The position numbers were made by a program, and so were the translations under genes. From NCBI GenBank assembly GCA_002695185.1, contig NZOF01000077.1, forward strand, positions 1-64,000: a stretch of DNA of 64,000 nt, given 5' to 3'. Below the pieces are notes generated by a model. It was not told the origin of the DNA. It worked only from the letters and a program-made list of their open reading frames with translations, and searched no databases. This DNA comes from Erythrobacter sp. Lineage in GTDB: Bacteria > Pseudomonadota > Alphaproteobacteria > Sphingomonadales > Sphingomonadaceae. Shown here piece by piece: positions 25,512 to 33,421 of this stretch. The number at the start of each line of letters is the position of its first letter. Position 1 is the first letter of the stretch.

Positions 25512-26516
25512 ATGATCGACCGGCGAACCGCTCTTGGGACATTGGCAGGTGCGCCGCTAGCTCTTGCATTCCCTCTGTCTGCGGCTGCACGGGGCGGGAA
25601 GCTGGCTCGACGGATCTCGCTTGGGGATACGGTGGGTCTCGTCGCTCCGGCCAGCGCGGTCTCGCAGGGTGCGATTGCGGCGAGCCAGCACACGATCCGC
25701 GGCATGGGCCTCGTTCCCAAATTGGGTGCCAATGTGGCGCGCACCGACGGCTATCTCGCCGGAACCGATGCGCAGCGCGCCGCCGATCTCAATGCCATGT
25801 TCGCAGACGAGGACGTCGCCGCCATCTTCGCACTTCGCGGCGGGTGGGGCGGGGCGCGCCTGCTGGAATTGCTCGACTGGGAGATGATCCGCCGCAATCC
25901 GAAGCTCGTCATCGGCTATAGCGACATCACCTCGCTTCATCTCGCGATTGCCGCGCGCGCCGGTTTCCCCACGATCCACGCGCCCAATGCGAGCAATTCG
26001 TGGCCCGCAGCCAGCTGGGAAAGCCTGTGGCGTCTTGCCTTTACCGGTGATACGCCGGTGCTGGATATGGGGGAGCGCGGGTCATCGGCGCGCACCATCA
26101 CTCCGGGGCGGGCGAAGGGGAAATTGCTGGGCGGCAATCTGACCGTGCTGTCCACGCTGATGGGGACCCCGTGGGTGCCCGATTTCGATGGCGCGATCCT
26201 GTTTCTGGAGGATGTGAACGAAGCGGAATACCGCATCGACCGGATGCTCCAGCAGCTGGAACTCGCAGGCGTGCTCAAGAAATTGTCCGGCGTTATCTTC
26301 GGCAGCTGCCGCAGCTGCGCGTCCGATGATCCGGGCTATGCCGGCCTCACACTGGACACCGTGCTCGACCAGCATCTGAAACCGCTGGGCATTCCCGCAT
26401 TCACGGGCGCCAATATCGGCCACCACCGGGGACAGTTGAGCCTGCCCCACGGCGGTGAAGTGGAAATGGACAGTGACGCGCGCACGATCAGGCTGATAAG
26501 CCCCATCGTGCGCTAA
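25512..26516 (+). CDS. LD-carboxypeptidase (peptidase family S66)
   Basis: This 334-residue enzyme is of the murein tetrapeptide L,D-carboxypeptidase type and trims D-Ala from peptidoglycan tetrapeptides during recycling. The nucleophile Ser lies in GYSDIT (about residue 138), the Glu in LEDVNEAEYRIDRM (about 236), and the His in GANIGHHRGQ (about 303). The N-terminus (MIDRRTALGTLAGAP) has twin arginines and a hydrophobic stretch ending AAA, so Tat export to the periplasm is likely. It is convergent with the M14 carboxypeptidase; only six bases separate the stops. Confidence 0.9.
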   Translation: MIDRRTALGTLAGAPLALAFPLSAAARGGKLARRISLGDTVGLVAPASAVSQGAIAASQHTIRGMGLVPKLGANVARTDGYLAGTDAQRAADLNAMFADEDVAAIFALRGGWGGARLLELLDWEMIRRNPKLVIGYSDITSLHLAIAARAGFPTIHAPNASNSWPAASWESLWRLAFTGDTPVLDMGERGSSARTITPGRAKGKLLGGNLTVLSTLMGTPWVPDFDGAILFLEDVNEAEYRIDRMLQQLELAGVLKKLSGVIFGSCRSCASDDPGYAGLTLDTVLDQHLKPLGIPAFTGANIGHHRGQLSLPHGGEVEMDSDARTIRLISPIVR

Positions 26517-26522
26517 GGCGCG

Positions 26523-27662
26523 TCAGACGCCCTCGTTCTCCAGGAATTCGACTAGCGAGGCGAGGCAGTCGCGCGCCAGCATCTTGCACCGTTCGGGGCT
26601 CCATCCCTGTTCGGGCTCGGGATCGGCCTTATTGTCCTTGTAAGGCATTTCCAGTGTCATCGAAGTCGCGCCGAAACGTTCGGCCACCTGATTGGTGCTC
26701 ATGGACAGATTGGCCTTGCCCGGGGCAGACTTCACGTAACCCAGTTCGGTCTGGAAGTCGGTCGTCCGCCGGTCGAGGATGCGTTCGTAGCTGTAATACC
26801 GTTCGCCCTGCTCGTCGGTCCAGGAAGGGATGCCTTCGAAACCGGCAAGGAAGCTTACAGGAATCGCCTCGTCTCCATGGACGTCCATCGCGAAGTCAAC
26901 GCCGGTCTTGTCCATATGGTTGCGGATGGCGAGCACTTCGGGGCTGCGCTCTGCGCTGGGGTTTTCCCATTCGCGGTTGAGGTTGGCGCCCGCTGCATTG
27001 ACGCGCAGATTGCCGCGCCTCGATCCATCGGGATTGCAGTTCGGGACGATGTGCAGGCGGCACTTCTGGCGCAGGCGGCGGCCGACGCTGTCTGCTGGAT
27101 CGGTCAGCACTTCGAGCGCGCCTTCCATCCACCATTCGGCCTGCGTTTCACCCGGATGCTGGCGGGCATAGAGCCACACGTTGAACGAACCTTCGCCCAT
27201 TTCGAGGCAATCGATCGGCTGGCCGTCGAGGGTGGTGCCAAGATGCACGTGGTCCACGCCTTCCGAAGCGGCTGCCTCGGCGACGAGATCGAAATGCCGC
27301 TCCATCGAATAGGGCGCGAAATACGCGAAATAGGCAATGTCGCTGGCCGGGGTGTAGCGGATGGTCAGCGTGCCGCCTTCTTCATCCTTGTCATAGGATG
27401 ATGCGGCGCGGCCCCAGTAATCGCGATCTTCCGACACGCAGGCGTCGTAATCGGGCCAGCCATCGGGATAGGCGCTGTCGGATAGCTGGGTGATCTTGAG
27501 CACCAGTTCGCGACCCTTCGCGCCGGCGACGCGGAAGTGGAACCACTGTTTGAATTCGCTGTTCGTGTCCTGCGGAATGGCCAGCCGCGCCGTTGCGCCG
27601 TCCACGGAAAGGACGTCGATATTGCCACTGTCAAATGCGGAATCGATCCGGATATCGCTCAC
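26523..27662 (-). CDS. M14-family zinc carboxypeptidase (cytosolic carboxypeptidase-like)
   Basis: This 379-residue protein resembles the cytosolic carboxypeptidase/AGTPBP1-like branch of M14. It has an N-terminal beta domain ([14 protein letters not shown]), then the zinc site RQHPGETQ, then [29 protein letters not shown] with the third zinc ligand, and the catalytic Glu in [10 protein letters not shown]. All zinc and catalytic residues are present. There is no signal peptide. The physiological substrate in bacteria is not known. Its start overlaps the stop of the DUF4136 lipoprotein gene, so the two are cotranscribed. Confidence 0.88.
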   Translation of the reverse strand: MSDIRIDSAFDSGNIDVLSVDGATARLAIPQDTNSEFKQWFHFRVAGAKGRELVLKITQLSDSAYPDGWPDYDACVSEDRDYWGRAASSYDKDEEGGTLTIRYTPASDIAYFAYFAPYSMERHFDLVAEAAASEGVDHVHLGTTLDGQPIDCLEMGEGSFNVWLYARQHPGETQAEWWMEGALEVLTDPADSVGRRLRQKCRLHIVPNCNPDGSRRGNLRVNAAGANLNREWENPSAERSPEVLAIRNHMDKTGVDFAMDVHGDEAIPVSFLAGFEGIPSWTDEQGERYYSYERILDRRTTDFQTELGYVKSAPGKANLSMSTNQVAERFGATSMTLEMPYKDNKADPEPEQGWSPERCKMLARDCLASLVEFLENEGV

Positions 27663-28264
27663 TCGGAAACCTCTACTTTAATTGTCTCGCCATTATTGCC
27701 GGGAAATTCGCTGAACAGCGCGGCGGCGAGTGTCTGTGCGTTGGCCTCGCTTTGCGCAAGGGGCGAATTGTCCGCCACGCGGAATTCGGCCCGGCCCTCC
27801 CACAGGGCCTCGCCGCTTGCCGCATCGCGAATGGTTACTGCGAGTTCGGTGCCGACCTTGTCGCGCGCACCGCCGCCCAGATTGATGCCGAGGCCGAGCC
27901 CCACGCCCGATCCATAGGATCCGGTGCGCCCGCCTACGCCGACACTGACCGGAGAGCGCCTGCCTTCGGCGCTCATCACGTAGCGATCGACCGAGACCGA
28001 GGCCACCTGGCGGGCCGAGGCGCGGGCGGTTTCGGAATAGCCGAGCGAGGAAAGTTCGCGCGCGATGGCGGATTTATAGGGCATCAGCGCAAGGCTGTCG
28101 GCATCCTGTCCGGGGGCGCTTTCAACGAAGATCGTGCCCTGGCCCAGGGTCGCCGCGCGTTCGGGGGCCACGAAGCGGGTCACCTCGACCGGGCCGGGCG
28201 CGGTCGCGCAGGCGGACAGCGAAAGCGCGGCGAAACCGGTAAACAGGAGGACTGTGTTCTTCAT
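27659..28264 (-). CDS. DUF4136-type lipoprotein
   Basis: This 201-residue protein has a lipobox at SLSAC (Cys19) and a DUF4136-like body ([36 protein letters not shown]). A glycine-rich loop around residues 115-132 is followed by [10 protein letters not shown]. The function of the family is unknown; members are outer-membrane or periplasmic lipoproteins. Its last four bases overlap the M14 carboxypeptidase start, and it is divergent from galE. Confidence 0.8.
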   Translation of the reverse strand: MKNTVLLFTGFAALSLSACATAPGPVEVTRFVAPERAATLGQGTIFVESAPGQDADSLALMPYKSAIARELSSLGYSETARASARQVASVSVDRYVMSAEGRRSPVSVGVGGRTGSYGSGVGLGLGINLGGGARDKVGTELAVTIRDAASGEALWEGRAEFRVADNSPLAQSEANAQTLAAALFSEFPGNNGETIKVEVSE

Positions 28265-28397
28265 GGTACGACCTTTCAGGCGGGCGGAGACGGTGGATAC
28301 AGGGGGACAACGCCCCAGCAGCGCCTATGCTCCAGCCTGCATGAGGGGAGGCCCTTAGCCGATTGCCCTTACCAAATCGTATGCTAGTCCCACGCCC

Positions 28398-29411
28398 ATG
28401 AATAATGCGAACAAAGTGCCGGTGCTGGTTACCGGAGGCGCCGGATATATCGGCAGTCATGCAGTGCTGGCGCTGAAGGATGCCGGCTGGCCGGTGGCGG
28501 TGATCGACAATCTTTCGACCGGCTTCGAATTCGCCGTGCCGGAGGGGGTGCCGCTCTATCGCGGCGATATTGCGGATAGCGCATTGTTGGCCCGCATTTT
28601 CGCCGAGCAGGGCACGAAGGCGATAATGCATTTCGCAGGCTCTATCGTGGTGCCCGAATCGGTCGAACAGCCGCTCCGCTATTACGAGAACAATACGGTG
28701 AAGAGCCGCGCGCTGATCGAGGCGGCCGTTGCAGGCGGGGTGGATCATTTCATCTTCTCGTCCACGGCCGCGACCTATGGCGTGCCGGAAACTTCGCCGG
28801 TGACGGAAGATTCGCCCAAGAGCCCGATCAATCCCTACGGCTGGTCGAAGCTGATGACCGAACAGATGCTGGCCGATGCCGCTGCAGCGCATGGCTTCAA
28901 CTTCTGCGCCTTGCGCTATTTCAACGTCGCGGGCGCGGACCCGCAGGCGCGCAGCGGGCAATCGACTGCCGGGGCGACCCATCTCATCAAGGTCGCCTGC
29001 GAGGCGGCAACCGGCAAGCGCGAGAGCGTGGCGGTCTTCGGCACCGATTACGACACGCCAGACGGAACGGGCGTGCGCGATTATATCCACGTCAGCGATC
29101 TGGCGAATGCACATGTGCTGGCGCTGGGGGCTCTGATCGAGCAGCCGGAGCGCTCGCTCACCATGAATTGCGGCTATGGCAAGGGCTTCTCGGTGCTCGA
29201 AGTGCTCGATGCCGTGGACCGCGTGACCAATGCCACTATAGAGCGGCGGATGGAGCCGCGCCGCGCTGGCGATCCGGCGGAACTGGTTTCGGACCCCGGC
29301 CGGATTCGCGCCACCCTGCCGTGGCAGCCGCAGCATGATGATCTGAGCAAGATCATCGAACATGCGCTGCAGTGGGAACGCAGGCTGTCCGAAATTCGGG
29401 GAAGTGCTTGA
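28398..29411 (+). CDS. galE: UDP-glucose 4-epimerase
   Basis: This 337-residue extended SDR has the NAD-binding VTGGAGYIGSH at 10-20. FSSTAATYG follows, and the catalytic YxxxK is in NPYGWSKLMTEQ. TALRYFNVAGADP-like text (CALRYFNVAGADP) and GTGVRDYIHVSDLA follow, as in GalE. It interconverts UDP-glucose and UDP-galactose for cell-surface polysaccharides. The gene stands alone, divergent from the DUF4136 lipoprotein, and is followed by a hairpin before rpmJ. Confidence 0.93.
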   Translation: MNNANKVPVLVTGGAGYIGSHAVLALKDAGWPVAVIDNLSTGFEFAVPEGVPLYRGDIADSALLARIFAEQGTKAIMHFAGSIVVPESVEQPLRYYENNTVKSRALIEAAVAGGVDHFIFSSTAATYGVPETSPVTEDSPKSPINPYGWSKLMTEQMLADAAAAHGFNFCALRYFNVAGADPQARSGQSTAGATHLIKVACEAATGKRESVAVFGTDYDTPDGTGVRDYIHVSDLANAHVLALGALIEQPERSLTMNCGYGKGFSVLEVLDAVDRVTNATIERRMEPRRAGDPAELVSDPGRIRATLPWQPQHDDLSKIIEHALQWERRLSEIRGSA

Positions 29412-29452
29412 CCAGAATCACCCTTGTGGTTATCGGGCGCGCTTGAATTCGG

Positions 29453-29489
29453 CGCACCGGACCCTACTTCCGGTGCGTATTTATTTGAT
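29453..29489 (+). promoter_or_regulatory. Hairpin plus U-rich TTTATTTGAT leader before rpmJ
   Basis: CGCACCGGA (29453-29461) and TCCGGTGCG (29469-29477) form a perfect 9-bp stem, followed by a T-rich tract containing TTTATTTGAT (29480-29489), 12 bases before the rpmJ start. It could be the galE terminator, but it leaves almost no room for an rpmJ promoter downstream. It may therefore be part of the rpmJ leader. A similar arrangement precedes rpmH. Confidence 0.55.
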
Positions 29490-29501
29490 CAGAGAGAACC
29501 G

Positions 29502-29627
29502 ATGAAGATCCGCAACAGCCTCAAGTCGCTCAAGAGCCGCCACCGCGATTGCCGCGTGATCCGTCGTCGCGGCCGCACCTATGTAATCAACAAGACCAAC
29601 CGTCGCTTCAAGGCCCGCCAGGGCTAA
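29502..29627 (+). CDS. rpmJ: 50S ribosomal protein L36 (zinc-free type)
   Basis: This 41-residue basic protein ([19 protein letters not shown], then [21 protein letters not shown]) is bL36 of the form lacking the Cys-Cys-Cys-His zinc site; only one Cys remains. This form is like E. coli YkgO and is the usual one in alphaproteobacteria. Because it does not need zinc, it is independent of zinc supply. GAGAGAA precedes the ATG. Confidence 0.96.
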   Translation: MKIRNSLKSLKSRHRDCRVIRRRGRTYVINKTNRRFKARQG

Positions 29628-29666
29628 GCTTCGGCTGCGCGGGCCTGCCCCGCGATTGTCTAACGA

Positions 29667-29698
29667 TCGGCCCGGCTCCTTATGGGAGTGCGGGCCGA
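29667..29698 (+). terminator. Long hairpin between rpmJ and the HAD gene
   Basis: TCGGCCCG (29667-29674) pairs with CGGGCCGA (29691-29698), and CTCC pairs with GGAG inside, closing on TTAT. No strong T run follows, so it could be a weak terminator or a processing site after rpmJ. Confidence 0.5.
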
Positions 29699-29720
29699 AC
29701 GCATTTGGGAGGGATAGTGG

Positions 29721-30335
29721 ATGAAGCGAGAGCCGGTCGATGCCGTTGTCTTCGATGTGGGGCGGGTGCTCTATCACTGGGACATGCGCCATCTTTACGA
29801 GAAGATGACGAATGATCCGGCCCGGCTGGAGAAGATCCTGGGCGAAGTCGTGACCGAGGAATGGCATTTCCTCCACGATGCCGGCCGTGCGCTGTCCGAC
29901 ATGGTGCTCGAACGGATCGCGCTCTTTCCCGACTATACGGCGGAAATCCGCGCCTATGCGACCCGCTTCAACGAAACGATTCCGGGACCGGTCGAGGGCA
30001 GCCACGAGCTGGTCGAACGGCTGCATGCGCGCAACGTCCCGCTGTTCGCGATTACCAATTTCGCCGCCGAGTTCTGGGCCGGGTTCCGTCCACGGCACAG
30101 CATCTTCGACCGTTTTCAGGAAATCGTCGTGTCGGGCGTCGAACGGATCGCCAAGCCCGATCCGGCGATCTTCGCGCTATCCGCCGAACGCTTCGGCCAT
30201 GCGCCCGAGCGCATGCTGTTCATCGACGACAATGCGGCCAATGTGGAATCGGCGGCAAATTGCGGATGGCAGGTGCATCACTTCACCCGTGCCGACGAGC
30301 TGGAAGCCGACCTTGTCGAGCGCAGCCTGATCTAA
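29721..30335 (+). CDS. HAD-superfamily hydrolase (YihX-like phosphatase)
   Basis: This 204-residue protein has HAD motif I as VVFDVGRVLYHWD, with the nucleophile Asp. FAITNFAAEFW is motif II, KPDPAIFAL is motif III with the Lys, and MLFIDDNAANV is motif IV with its paired Asp residues. The second Asp of motif I is replaced by Gly, as in the YihX/epoxide-hydrolase N-domain group, which includes sugar phosphatases. The substrate cannot be told from sequence. Confidence 0.87.
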   Translation: MKREPVDAVVFDVGRVLYHWDMRHLYEKMTNDPARLEKILGEVVTEEWHFLHDAGRALSDMVLERIALFPDYTAEIRAYATRFNETIPGPVEGSHELVERLHARNVPLFAITNFAAEFWAGFRPRHSIFDRFQEIVVSGVERIAKPDPAIFALSAERFGHAPERMLFIDDNAANVESAANCGWQVHHFTRADELEADLVERSLI

Positions 30336-30361
30336 AAAAGACCCCGGTCCGCAAACCGGGG
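30334..30361 (-). terminator. Intrinsic terminator for the CC_3452-family gene
   Basis: On the minus strand CCCCGGT (30361-30355) pairs with ACCGGGG (30348-30342), and TTTTTT follows (complement of 30339-30334). It overlaps the TAA stop of the HAD gene on the other strand. Confidence 0.8.
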
Positions 30362-30402
30362 CCCGATGCCTCCCACGATGGAGAGGGAGGCGGGACGTCG
30401 TA

Positions 30403-30729
30403 TCAGCGGTTGCAGCGCGTCAGCTTGTCGGCATCCAGTTCCTCACCTTCGGTGGTGAAGGTCGCGATCTGGCCGACGCCGCGCTTGAGTTCACGGCACA
30501 TCCGCGCGGGGCGCGAAGTACCCTTTGCGGCCACGCAGGTCGTTCCCTTGCACTTCCACGCTACACCGCCGGCGATGACGCTGTCCTTCGCCGCAGGTTC
30601 TGCCAGCTCGACCCGGTAATAGGCGCCGCTTTCCTGCGCGATCGCCGGGGCGCTGACGGCACCGAACAAGCCTGCTGCACTAAGCGCGATGGCGGTGAGG
30701 GCGCCCGGGCGGGCGAGGGAGAGGGTCAT
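30403..30729 (-). CDS. CC_3452-family exported protein
   Basis: This 108-residue protein has a Sec signal peptide ending PAIAQ (about 28-32). Its mature domain matches the CC_3452 family of Caulobacter and sphingomonads: YRVELAEPAAKDSVIAGGVAWKC, then KGTTCVA, RMCRELKRGVG and a terminal TRCNR. Four cysteines suggest two disulfides in the periplasm. The function is unknown. AAGG lies nine bases upstream of the ATG at 30729. It is divergent from the HxlR-type regulator. Confidence 0.83.
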   Translation of the reverse strand: MTLSLARPGALTAIALSAAGLFGAVSAPAIAQESGAYYRVELAEPAAKDSVIAGGVAWKCKGTTCVAAKGTSRPARMCRELKRGVGQIATFTTEGEELDADKLTRCNR

Positions 30730-30786
30730 AAAGATTAGCCTTTCGATCCGATGGTTTTGGAGCGCGTCGCGACACGCCGGCAATAA

Positions 30787-30843
30787 GGTTGCGATTTGAA
30801 ACTCGAAACGGCGCCCTAATCAAACAAGTTGTGATTCGCAACC
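30787..30843. promoter_or_regulatory. Spaced inverted repeats in the CC_3452/HxlR divergent promoter
   Basis: GGTTGCGA (30787-30794) and TCGCAACC (30836-30843) are perfect inverted copies 41 bp apart. The extended copies agree at about 12 of 16 positions. A local GTTG-n7-CAAC dyad overlaps the right copy. They could be regulator sites in the shared promoter. Confidence 0.4.
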
Positions 30844-30910
30844 CACTTTTCAAAAGGTTTGGCAGCAGGCCGTTTTCGGGTAGATAGGTTTCTCGAGAAG
30901 GACTTATTTT

Positions 30911-31465
30911 ATGGGCACTATCCGCGAACCCTTGCGTGAACTGACCGAATGCGGGCTCCCGCAGGCGCTGGAGGTCATGGGCGAGCGCTGGAGCTTCATG
31001 ATCCTGCGGGCCAGTTTCAACGGGCTCCATCATTTCGAGGAATTCCTCACCGAACTCGGCATTGCCCGCAACATACTCTCGAACCGGCTCGCCAAGCTGG
31101 TGGAACACGGCATCCTCAAGCGCGATCCGTGTCCCGACGATCGCCGCAAGATCGAATACCGGCTGACCGAAAAGGGGCTGGACCTCTTGCCTGCCATGAT
31201 CGCGCTGCGGCAATGGGGCCAGAAATACGGCGAACAGGTGGTCGAAAATCCAGTGCTGGTCGACGAACGGGACCGCCTGCCGATCGGCCCGACCTCCATC
31301 CTCAGCCATGACGGCCGGATCCTTGGGCCGCAGGATTTGCATCTTGTCGAACGGTCCAATCTCGGCGTGCGCGCCGATGGTACGACTAGCGAGCCCGGTG
31401 AAGGACTGGGGCGCGGTGCGGTGGTCGATCTCGAGGCGCTCCGCAAGGCGCGCGACGCCGCCTGA
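30911..31465 (+). CDS. HxlR-family transcriptional regulator
   Basis: This 184-residue winged-helix protein shows the HxlR pattern: CGLPQALEVMGERWSFMILRASFNGLHHFEEF, then ILSNRLAKLVEHGILKRDP and EYRLTEKGLDLLPAMIALRQWG. HxlR proteins act as dimeric activators or repressors responding to aldehydes, oxidants or unknown signals. The C-terminal 70 residues extend past the usual HxlR domain and might sense a ligand. AGAAGGA lies about nine bases before the ATG. It is divergent from the CC_3452 gene and overlaps the next gene. Confidence 0.87.
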   Translation: MGTIREPLRELTECGLPQALEVMGERWSFMILRASFNGLHHFEEFLTELGIARNILSNRLAKLVEHGILKRDPCPDDRRKIEYRLTEKGLDLLPAMIALRQWGQKYGEQVVENPVLVDERDRLPIGPTSILSHDGRILGPQDLHLVERSNLGVRADGTTSEPGEGLGRGAVVDLEALRKARDAA

Positions 31466-31806
31466 GCGAGGCACCCGAGACCACTCCCGACGGCCGCTAC
31501 ATTATCGTTCGCGGACGGTTGTGGCGCGCCAGCAATCCCGCGCTGCCCAAAGAACAGCGCGAATCACTCGTCAAACGACTCATGGATGCGCGGCGCGATG
31601 TCGCGGCGGCGAAACGCGCGAACGACCCCGCTGCGGAGAAGGATGCACGCGCCAAAGTGCATGAAGCCAAGGTGGAATTGGGCGAAAGAGGCCCCGTCTG
31701 GTGGTCCGACGGCGCGCCGGATTACAACCGCAATCTCGTAAAAAATACGCCTTACGGAGCCGCTGCGACAGCAACGGGCGCGGCTAAGGGCGATTCCCGG
31801 AGTTAA
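31462..31806 (+). CDS. Conserved hypothetical protein, probable CTG start
   Basis: The frame is open from the CTG at 31462, which overlaps the HxlR stop as CTGA, to the stop at 31806 (114 residues). The first ATG/GTG/TTG in frame is a TTG at 31519. Starting there would remove the segment GRYIIVRGRLWRASNPALP, which looks like part of a folded domain and resembles sphingomonad homologues as I recall them. The rest is a charged helix (RESLVKRLMDARRDVAAAKR) followed by GPVWWSDGAPDYNRNLVKNTPY. The function is unknown. The CTG start is an inference. Confidence 0.55.
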   Translation: MSEAPETTPDGRYIIVRGRLWRASNPALPKEQRESLVKRLMDARRDVAAAKRANDPAAEKDARAKVHEAKVELGERGPVWWSDGAPDYNRNLVKNTPYGAAATATGAAKGDSRS

Positions 31807-31835
31807 GCGCGATGGTTAACGCATCTTTGCAAAAG

Positions 31836-31869
31836 TGACGTCAAATCGCGCTCTGACGGTGTGACGTCA
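31836..31869. promoter_or_regulatory. Two TGACGTCA palindromes 26 bp apart
   Basis: TGACGTCA occurs at 31836-31843 and 31862-31869, each preceded by G, giving two identical GTGACGTCA direct copies. They lie 80-113 bp upstream of the GTG start at 31949. A perfect 8-bp palindrome twice within 34 bp is unlikely by chance and suggests a regulator-binding region. Confidence 0.5.
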
Positions 31870-31948
31870 TCGTTAAAAACATCGAAACACCTTGCTGCCA
31901 TACCCTGTCGAGAATCGGGGCGCATGCCTGCTTGAGCCGGATAAAAAC

Positions 31949-32299
31949 GTGATCGAAATCGAAGTTCAGAACGAAACGCACCAGACGCAATTCCGTATCA
32001 AGTCGTTGAGTGTGCCGCGCATTGGTGAGGGATTGCGCCTGAAGGAGCCTGACGGCACCTGGGCGAGCTACGACGTCCTCGACGTGTGGTACCAGCAGGC
32101 CGACTTCGGAGAGATCTGGGTGCCCTATCTCCATGTGAAGACTACGCCGGCCGACGGCGGAGTGGCGATGGCGCCAGCACCGACGACGCAGGAAATGCCC
32201 AACCAGGCGATGCCCATCGCCGATTTCCTGGCGAAGTTCGAAGGCGACCATGAACATGAAACGGTGAAGCTCAACCTCGACATGGGCGAGGAAGACTGA
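31949..32299 (+). CDS. Hypothetical small acidic protein
   Basis: This 116-residue soluble protein from a GTG start begins MIEIEVQNETHQTQF and has a beta-rich first half (IGEGLRLKEPDGTWASYDVLDVWYQQADFG). A Pro/Met-rich linker and an acidic tail with HEHETVKLNLDMGEED follow. No membrane segment or known motif is seen. An upstream in-frame TTG at 31892 would fuse unrelated-looking residues from the regulatory region. The function is unknown. Confidence 0.65.
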   Translation: MIEIEVQNETHQTQFRIKSLSVPRIGEGLRLKEPDGTWASYDVLDVWYQQADFGEIWVPYLHVKTTPADGGVAMAPAPTTQEMPNQAMPIADFLAKFEGDHEHETVKLNLDMGEED

Positions 32300-32368
32300 G
32301 GCCACACCGAATTATCCGCTGACGCCCCGGCCCGTCCAGTTTGTGACAGGGCTGGGGCGTAGACACCA

Positions 32369-32833
32369 TCAGTCCGCCGCCGAAGTCTCTAGTCTCGCTC
32401 GTAACGCTGTCAGCACACGGTGCGTGGCGTCAAGGTCCTCGACAGTAAGGTCCAGCGCCATTGCTTCCACGCGCGGGCCATAGAGACCGATAGCGGCATC
32501 GTATGTTTCCTGCCCCTTGGGTGTCAGGACAATTAGCTGAGCCCGCTTGTGATGCGGGTTTGGCTCGAACGAAACCAGTCCGTCCTTCTCCAGGTCGTTG
32601 ACGATCCGCTGCACATTCTGGCGGTTCGCGCCCAGATCGCGGGCCAGCCATGCCACGGGCTGCGCCCGATCCGCCTGTACGATCGCGCCGAGGATCTGCC
32701 ACCGCGCACTGGTCAGGCCGAGCGGCGCAACGATCCGGTCGCCCCAGGCGAGTGTCGCATTGTTGGCCCGAAACATCGTCAGGATAACGTCATTCAACAG
32801 TTCTGCTCTCGATCGCGGACCTCCACCGGCCAT
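32369..32833 (-). CDS. MarR-family transcriptional regulator
   Basis: This 154-residue winged-helix protein has the MarR core: LGLTSARWQILGAI, then WLARDLGANRQNVQRIVNDLEKDGLVSFEPNPHHKRAQLIVLTPKG, and flanking dimerisation helices. MarR proteins usually repress their own and a divergent gene and release DNA on binding small aromatic or other ligands. Here a perfect dyad (32853-32870) sits between it and a divergent membrane-protein gene, as expected for such control. Confidence 0.9.
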   Translation of the reverse strand: MAGGGPRSRAELLNDVILTMFRANNATLAWGDRIVAPLGLTSARWQILGAIVQADRAQPVAWLARDLGANRQNVQRIVNDLEKDGLVSFEPNPHHKRAQLIVLTPKGQETYDAAIGLYGPRVEAMALDLTVEDLDATHRVLTALRARLETSAAD

Positions 32834-32852
32834 ATGACACCTTCCATTTAGA

Positions 32853-32870
32853 TTGACATCATCATGTCAA
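32853..32870. promoter_or_regulatory. MarR operator-like dyad (TTGACATCATCATGTCAA)
   Basis: These are perfect inverted repeats of seven bases with a four-base centre. Each arm contains TTGACA, so the site doubles as a -35 element in both directions. A bound MarR dimer would block both divergent promoters. Confidence 0.7.
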
Positions 32871-32913
32871 ATATGCTTCATGGCGACACTACCGCAATCA
32901 AGGACGTGTGGAC

Positions 32914-33372
32914 ATGAAAAAGCTGGTTCATCCCGTAGCGGGCGCAATCGCGCTGCTGACGATCGCAAGCTTCTGGTTTTCGACGCTGATCAGCGAATTG
33001 TCCGGTTCAATGGAGGCGGTCGTGGCCGTTAAAACCGCAATTCCCTGGGGCTTCCTGCTGCTTATACCTGCTCTTGCCGCTACGGGCGGAACCGGGGTTT
33101 CGCTGGCCGGAGGACGGGCAAAAGGGCTGGCCGCAACCAAGCTGAGGCGTATGCGGGTAATCGCAACCAACGGCTTGCTCCTTCTGGTCCCCTCCGCCTT
33201 TTTCCTTGCATGGAAAGCGTCTGCCGGAGAATTCGACGCTGCATTTTATGGGGTGCAGGCGATCGAACTCGTAGCGGGCGCGGCAAATCTGGTGCTTCTT
33301 GGCCTCAACATGCGGGACGGGTTGAGAATGACCAGCAGGTTGAGGATCCGTCCTCGAAGCGCGCAACGTTGA
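32914..33372 (+). CDS. Four-helix membrane protein of unknown function
   Basis: This 152-residue protein has hydrophobic segments near residues 6-24, 38-58, 80-100 and 110-133. A short Arg/Lys-rich loop (AKGLAATKLRRMR) follows the second segment, and the tail is basic. It is divergent from a MarR regulator with a dyad between them, so expression is probably ligand-responsive. I start at the ATG at 32914, with AGGA nine bases upstream, rather than the GTG two codons before. No family is recognised. Confidence 0.7.
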   Translation: MKKLVHPVAGAIALLTIASFWFSTLISELSGSMEAVVAVKTAIPWGFLLLIPALAATGGTGVSLAGGRAKGLAATKLRRMRVIATNGLLLLVPSAFFLAWKASAGEFDAAFYGVQAIELVAGAANLVLLGLNMRDGLRMTSRLRIRPRSAQR

Positions 33373-33421
33373 GGGCGGCGTGGCCACAGGAGGCCCCCCT
33401 CCGGACAGCGCTCTGCCCTGG

